DNA of 64,000 bases from Aedes albopictus. Its lineage: Eukaryota; Arthropoda; Insecta; Diptera; Culicidae. Made by a program: the position numbers and the translations under genes. Positions 58,794 to 64,000 of this stretch are shown in pieces; positions within the stretch are counted from its first letter, which is position 1; each line of letters opens with the position of its first letter. Under the pieces are notes generated by a model. The model was given only the letters and a program-made list of their open reading frames with translations. It made no database searches and was not told where the DNA came from. The stretch lies in NCBI RefSeq assembly GCF_035046485.1, contig NC_085138.1:12651329-12715328 (forward strand). Reading direction: 5' to 3'.

Positions 58794-60938
58794 CAGGGTG
58801 TCCATTCAAATTCAGTTTTCCGATTCCCGGATTTTTCCCGCGTATGAACAAACGCAAATTATTGTTCTAGTAGGAAACTTTTTATTTATTTTTATTTACA
58901 GTATCGGACAATAAAAATGCACCAAAGCCGTTTTCCCATACAAACTAGTCAACTTTGGATTGCCATATCTCAGTTATGTCTCAACCGATTGTTTTCAGTT
59001 TTCTGTGACGAACTACAAAACTTTTCAATTTTCAAAAACTATTGAAAAAGTTCAGTGATAACAATTGATAAAAAAGTTACAGATAGGTTGAATTTTGACA
59101 ATAAAAATGCACCAGGACAAAAAATTGTGTAGCCTTAAATGCTGAAGTCAGATAGCTATGGTATCTTCAGCAAATTTATTGGCCATCACACAAGAAACAT
59201 ATTTGCCGATGACACCATAGTGATTTGACTTCAGTATTTTTGGCTACATAATTTTTTGTTTTGGTGCATATTTATTGTCAAAATTCAACCTATCTGTACC
59301 TTTTGTATCAATAGTTATCACTGAACTTTTTCAATAGTTTTTGAAAATTGGAATATTTTGTAGTTCGTCACAGAAAAACGAAAACCACCGGTTGAGACAT
59401 AACTGAGATATGGCAATCGAAAGTTGACTAGTTTGTATGGGAAAACGGCTTTGGTGCATTTTTATTGTCCGATACTGTATGTGTATTTTAATGTTCGCTA
59501 ATTCTACACTAAAGCAGAAAACTACTCAGTGTATTTTTTTTTTTTCAAAGTGTTATTTTGGTCCATAACTTATTTAATATGAATTTCAAAGATTTCCTGA
59601 TTTAAAAAAAAACTAACTAACTCTACAAACACTGACGTTAATTTCCCTTTCTTACACGAGATTGAGGATTAAAGTTGGTTTTGAAGGCCCTTTCTATAAC
59701 AAGGAAAAGTAATCTATGCGAAAATATTTTGGAAATTAATGTCAATGCGTCTGATTTTTTTTCACAAATTTTTTGGCGGTGGAAAAAAACATCGAAACAT
59801 TTTTGGTAAACTACCTACCTGGTCTTCAAAGAAAATCATGTATCAATTATTTGCTTTTGTAAAAATCTCTATGTAACTTTTGGATCTGCTTCCATCGTCT
59901 TTTTGAACAATTTACTTGATGAATCCAACATCTTTTGACACCGATTTTCTCCGAATTTTGAAGAAAAACTTTCGAGTTTTTCTCCAATAATATCTCGAGG
60001 ACTTTCAACATTTCTTCCTTCAGGAAATACTTCATGGGTTGTCAAAAAATGTCTCAAAAGTTACACCTACAACTTTTTTTAAAAAGCTTTGTTTTACTAT
60101 CAGGGATTCTATTGGATACTCTTCCGGGGGGTCGAGTAATGCTTCCAAAAAGTCACATTTTTCGGTAAACTTTCAAACATTTCTTCACAGATTCCATTGA
60201 AGATTCTTCTGTGGATTCAGCAGCTGTACTCAAGAAATCTGTAGAAAATTTCTTAGGGGATCCCATCAGAGAGTCTTTCAGGAGTACATTTGTTTTTGGA
60301 AAATTTGCGATAATTTTCAGTGTTGTACCTACTTACTCTTCAGACTTTTATTCGCATTTTGCCCAAAAGCTCCTCCAAAACTCTGTACAGAAGGCACAAT
60401 TTCGTTATGAATTCTTCAAGAATTTTCTCTTTGACTTCTGCCAAAGGGATCAAATTCAAGGGATCTGGCAAAAATCATAAAGAGTTCCACCCAGAATGTC
60501 CCCAGAATTCCTCAAGGAACTGACACATGTTTTTTCAAACATGGAAATCTCTGCCGCAAGTAACGTCTGCAGGTTTATCGATTTCTCCAGGAATTGCCAG
60601 CAAGACTCAAAAAGTCCTTCTTGAAATCTTCTAGTAATCTGATAATTTCGCCTAAGAAGTATTCAGATTTCTTTTACATGAATTTATCAAGATCCAACAG
60701 AAAGTACACTAAAATTCCTGAGAGGCTGCCTTTCCAAAAAAAAAATCAACCGGCAACTCTGTTTATGTTGCTATCATTCTATTCAAGACTTGCTTATCAC
60801 TAATGCAATACAGACACCATAAAGATTTTTCCCGGTGTCTTTTTCAATTTCCCGTGTTTTTCCCGTATTTTTCCCGGTGATTTAGAATTCCCGGGTTTTT
60901 CCCGGTTTTCCCGTATTTACCGGATGGATGGACACCTT
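58794..60938. mobile_element. TIR element, CAGGGTGTCCATTC ends
   Basis: CAGGGTGTCCATTC followed by TTTTCCGATTCCCGGATTTT pairs with TTTTCCCGGTTTTCCCG and GGATGGACACCTTG. The ends are cousins of the 46872-48774 family (CAGGGTGTC core). Interior 59480-60800 is AT-rich with no gene. Target duplication not resolved. Confidence 0.7.
58899..59477. mobile_element. TA-flanked MITE with ~190-bp arms
   Basis: CAGTATCGGACAATAAAAAT and complement, flanked by TA (58897-58898; 59478-59479). The arms include ACCAAAGCCGTTTTCCCATA, GATTGCCATATCTCAGTTAT and an inner second copy of GACAATAAAAATGCACCA. Mariner-like target choice. Confidence 0.9.
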
Positions 60939-60939
60939 G

Positions 60940-62390
60940 GAAATTACAGGAGAAATCGCTGCAGGAATGCCAGGGGAAATCCCCGAAAGAATTCCAGTAG
61001 CAATCTCCGAACGATTTCCAGGTGGAATTTTTGAAGGATTTTCAGCGGAATCTCCCGAGGGAATCTTTCTGGGTAGAGGGATCCCTGCAGGATTTCCAGG
61101 AGGAATCCCCGAAAGATTGTCAGGAGGAGTTCCCAAAAGAATTCCTGGAGGAATTCCAGAAGGAAATGCTTGAGAAATTTATGTAGAAACTCCATAAGAA
61201 ATCCCACAATAATATCCTGGAGATATGCCTGATTATATTTCTAAGGAAATTCTCGAAGGAACTTTAACAAGATTCCCTGAAAGAACTCCTGTAGGAAATA
61301 TCTGATTTTACTCCTGGAACATCCGTAAGTCCTCCTGGAAAAATCTCAGAAAGAATCCCAAGAGCGATACCTTGAAGATCTCCTGTATGGATTTCTAAAT
61401 GAACGTTATGAATTCGAATTTTGTCAAGACTAGAAAAGCCATTTCAAAGTTAAATTCTATCGTAGTCGAATCCCAAAATCGTTAACTGCTGTGAGAGAAA
61501 ACTCAATCCGGTCGACAACCATTGTTCGGCAATAATTGAGTCCCTGATGAAGATACCAAATATAACCGAAACGTCGGACAAGATTAAATAGCTGTATTTG
61601 AAATTTGTCAAGACTGGAAAATCCATAACAAAGTCAAATAAACTTCAGAAGGAATCCCTGCAAGAACTCTTATACTAATTTCTAGGACCGTTTGTTGAAA
61701 TTCCTGAAAGAACTTCTAACGGAACTCTTGATGGATCTCCAGGAGGCATCTATGAATCCTTCTGAAAGAATCTCTGAAGGGACTTCTGAAAGAATGTCCG
61801 AGCGAACTTTTGTTGAAATAGCTTAGAGAACGTCTGCAGAAATTCCTAATAAACTCCTGAAGGAACTCCTGAAGAGGTCACCGAAGGAACTTCTGGATCA
61901 TTTCTTGTAATAACTACTTTACTGCATGAATCCTCGAAAATGCTCATGAATTGATCTATGGTGGAACTTCTGTAGGAATATCTGAAGGAACTCCTAGATA
62001 AATTCCTAAAGAACTCCTGAAAGAATTTGGAAAACCATGAGGCATACCGACAGGAATCCCTGAGGGAATTTCAGGAGGGATTGTTGAAAAAAAAAACCAG
62101 GAGGGATTTCCTGAAGGTACCCTTGATGGAACTCCTGGAGTGGTTTCTGAAGAACACAGAACGCCAGGACGAGCCCGTAGTTGGAATTCTAGAGGAATTC
62201 CTGAGAGATCTCCTAGAGGAATCTCTGAAGAACCTCCTGGACTAATTCTTGGAGAAACTCCTTAATGAATTCCCTGAATCTCTGAAGGAACTACTGGAGA
62301 CATCTTTGAAGAAACTACTGAAGAGATCTCTGAAGGAACTTCTGAAGAATTCTTTGATTGGCATTTAAGAGGAATCTTTGAAAGAAAATT
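60940..62390. repeat. GGAATTCC/GGAACTCCTG array
   Basis: Same degenerate unit as 56510-58790, interrupted at about 61400-61640 by unrelated sequence with a small repeat (TTTGTCAAGACTAGAAAAGC / TTTGTCAAGACTGGAAAATC). Confidence 0.85.
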
Positions 62391-62584
62391 AGTACATATT
62401 TTATCTCAACTTTATGTAAACAAAATTTTGTTCGTGCACTGATCAACGGCGTGAAATATGAAAATCGGCGGCGTGACAAACATCGGCGTATGGCGCGCCG
62501 CCGATATCACGGTCGGCGTCGGCGTGGGGCAAAAAGTGTCGGCGGCGGCGGCGTGGCGCGGCGGCGCACAGGTCTATTTCTTAA

Positions 62585-63365
62585 CCCACAGCAAGAACCA
62601 GGTTCTAAAAAAGCGGAACCAACGCTGAACTAACGAGCCATCCCAAACCAATATAGAAGTTCAAATCTCACAAAAATAGGAATGATCAATGGGGTGTGTA
62701 CTTACGTTTATTGTGGTCTTAGCCTAATTACGCTTATCCTACGGTTCTGTTGGTGTGTGGTGCAGTGTAATGGTGTATCCCTCGGCGTCAGCGAAGCGAT
62801 CTGCTCTGTCCGGACAGTTCTGGGAGTAAAGACCACCGGCACCATGCCGGCCACCCCGCTGCTTTGCACGCCATGAACGTTCTTACAACACGACATCACC
62901 ACCATTCAACAGGGTGTTCACCACCAGATTTTTGCTGGTTCGAAAGAAAGGCCTTTAGTAGGCATCGGGTGGCATTAGTGGTTTAATTTTGGATAGTTTG
63001 AGATATTGCTAGACATCACGTTTGTTATATTTGTCTTATTTCTTATCGATCTCATCTTATGCTCACTCTTGCTGATCCATCAGCAAGTCCATTTTAGACA
63101 TCACTTTATTTCTTCACCGTTCTATAGAAACAAGAAACACAATAAATTTGCCAGTTTGCACCAAACACTAGCGGCGCGATCAATCGATCATTGACAACGA
63201 TTGATCAGATGACAATGTTCTGTTGTAATTGTTGTTTAGTGTAGTGATTGACATGGTAATAATCGACTAAAACTCCTGTGTCACTTGGTGTGGCTGAGAG
63301 CATTTATCAGCAGCTCATTACGCGAAAGCAATAGTCACCTGCCACAGTCATCAAGGCAGAGGAGC
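62585..63365. other. Spacer inside the RTE copy, nothing recognised
   Basis: After the TTTCTTAA duplication the sequence is non-repetitive in this window and shows no convincing exon. It belongs to the insertion that separates RTE pieces 4 and 5. Confidence 0.4.
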
Positions 63366-63720
63366 AGGTTACAAGCCTTTGAAGTCTTCGAACGTAAAGT
63401 GCTGCGAGCAATACTCGGCGGTAAACTGGAGGACGGCATCTGGCGGCGTCGCTTGAACCACGAATTGTACCAAGTACATATATAAAGAGATGAATATAGT
63501 GAAGCGAATAAAACTCGGCCGGAGGAACGACAAGCTAAAACCATATTCAGCAGAGAACCAGGAAGGAGCCGTCGGCTTCGTGGTAGGCCGCGCACACGGT
63601 GGCTTTTTGCAGTTGAGGACGACCTAAGGGCTCTAAACGTTCAGGGTGACTGGAAGCGATTGGCCCAGGACCAAGACCAGTGGAGGCGAATACTTCATTC
63701 GGCGTAGACTCACCGCTACG
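63366..63720 (+). mobile_element. RTE-type LINE, piece 5: C-terminus of ORF2
   Basis: Frames read LQAFEVFERKVLRAILGGKL, IWRRRLNHELYQVH, a stop, then RLRGRPRTRWLFAVEDDLRA, DWKRLAQDQDQWRRILH. The RVLR.I.GG....WRRR.N.ELY and GRPR.RW..... motifs are the C-terminal tail of RTE-type ORF2. This continues piece 4. Confidence 0.85.
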
Positions 63721-64000
63721 AGTTGTAGCCCATCAAGTATCAAGTAAGTATGGTAGGCTTACAATTGAATCCCTAACGTGGAGCCCTACTTGCATGAAGT
63801 CCTAATCTTCATCAGAATAACATTTTTGCAGCGAACATTTTTGTAACATCAGCTGAAGAATAGCACAAGTTACGTTATGTTAGTCACAACTAAGTATCAA
63901 AGACACATGCATGCACGGTAACAAATTTATCGCAATGTTTTATCTTAACCTAAAGTGACCAGATTTATTTTGCTCTGATGCGGGACACAGTTTACATAAC
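63721..64000. other. RTE 3' end and flanking sequence
   Basis: Likely the LINE's short 3' tail, then unassigned AT-rich DNA. Confidence 0.4.

Larger units (their letters stand above)
55104..62576. mobile_element. 7.5 kb element with CGGCG-rich ends, 8-bp TSD
   Basis: Ends TAGACCTGTGCGCCG and complement are exactly matched, flanked by TTTCTTAA (55096-55103; 62577-62584). Both subterminal zones (55128-55225; 62449-62565) are dense in CGGCGGCGGCGT words. The 8-bp duplication suggests hAT mobilisation. The interior carries two GGAATTCC arrays, the 58794-60938 element and a TA MITE. No transposase ORF is visible. Bases 62390-62448 hold a short AT-rich remainder. Confidence 0.9.

Noticed and set aside
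1..64000. CRISPR array, prokaryotic operon or integrated virus
   Set aside because: The short-period arrays have no unique spacers and no cas-like genes. No capsid, envelope or RNA-polymerase-like viral ORF was seen; the RT and integrase pieces belong to LINE and copia elements.

Overview
The window looks like nuclear DNA of a culicine mosquito, most likely the genus Aedes. Reasons: very dense mixed transposable elements (LOA-, RTE- and R1-type LINEs, tRNA-derived SINEs of the Feilai type, many short terminal-inverted-repeat elements), spliced insect genes with GT-AG introns, a family of insect gustatory receptors and a YLPM1 orthologue. The species call is an inference. No prokaryotic or viral operon is present.

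Layout. (1) 1-20.1 kb: the 3' part of a YLPM1 (YLP-motif, P-loop kinase-like) gene on the + strand. Its exons are scattered over 17 kb, and the introns hold a decayed LOA-type LINE (about 5.5-9.9 kb), several TA- or 7-bp-TSD MITEs and foldback elements. The first exon(s) lie left of the window. (2) 20-30.9 kb: gene-poor DNA with a copia integrase fragment split by a large TTAA-flanked hairpin element, three tRNA-type SINEs, an R1-type LINE fragment, a TA-flanked MITE and one unexplained exon-like ORF. (3) 30.9-38.1 kb: four complete chemoreceptor genes, two on the minus strand and two on the plus strand. All have the conserved 3' phase-0 exons of insect gustatory receptors, and three of four keep the TYhhhhhQF-type C-terminus. 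The central pair is divergent across 191 bp. (4) 38.7-64 kb: nested transposable elements. One RTE-type LINE (starting near 43.4 kb, ending near 63.7 kb) has been split into at least five pieces by later insertions. Several outer boundaries can be read from target-site duplications: TA at 45076-49701, 8 bp at 50274-52253, TTAA at 51325-52199, and 8 bp at 55104-62576. An 8-bp hAT-like element also sits at 39247-40340. Much of the interior is degenerate 'GGAATTCC/GGAGGAATC' short-period array.

How the genes relate: the YLPM1 gene is a housekeeping nuclear gene, and the receptor cluster is a separate sensory module about 11 kb downstream. Nothing links them functionally. The main points of interest are intron loss within the receptor cluster, the head-to-head receptor promoter, a possible short YLPM1 isoform, and the nested element stratigraphy. 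I found no convincing new biochemical system. The least explained coding-like sequence is the minus-strand exon candidate at 27690-27985.
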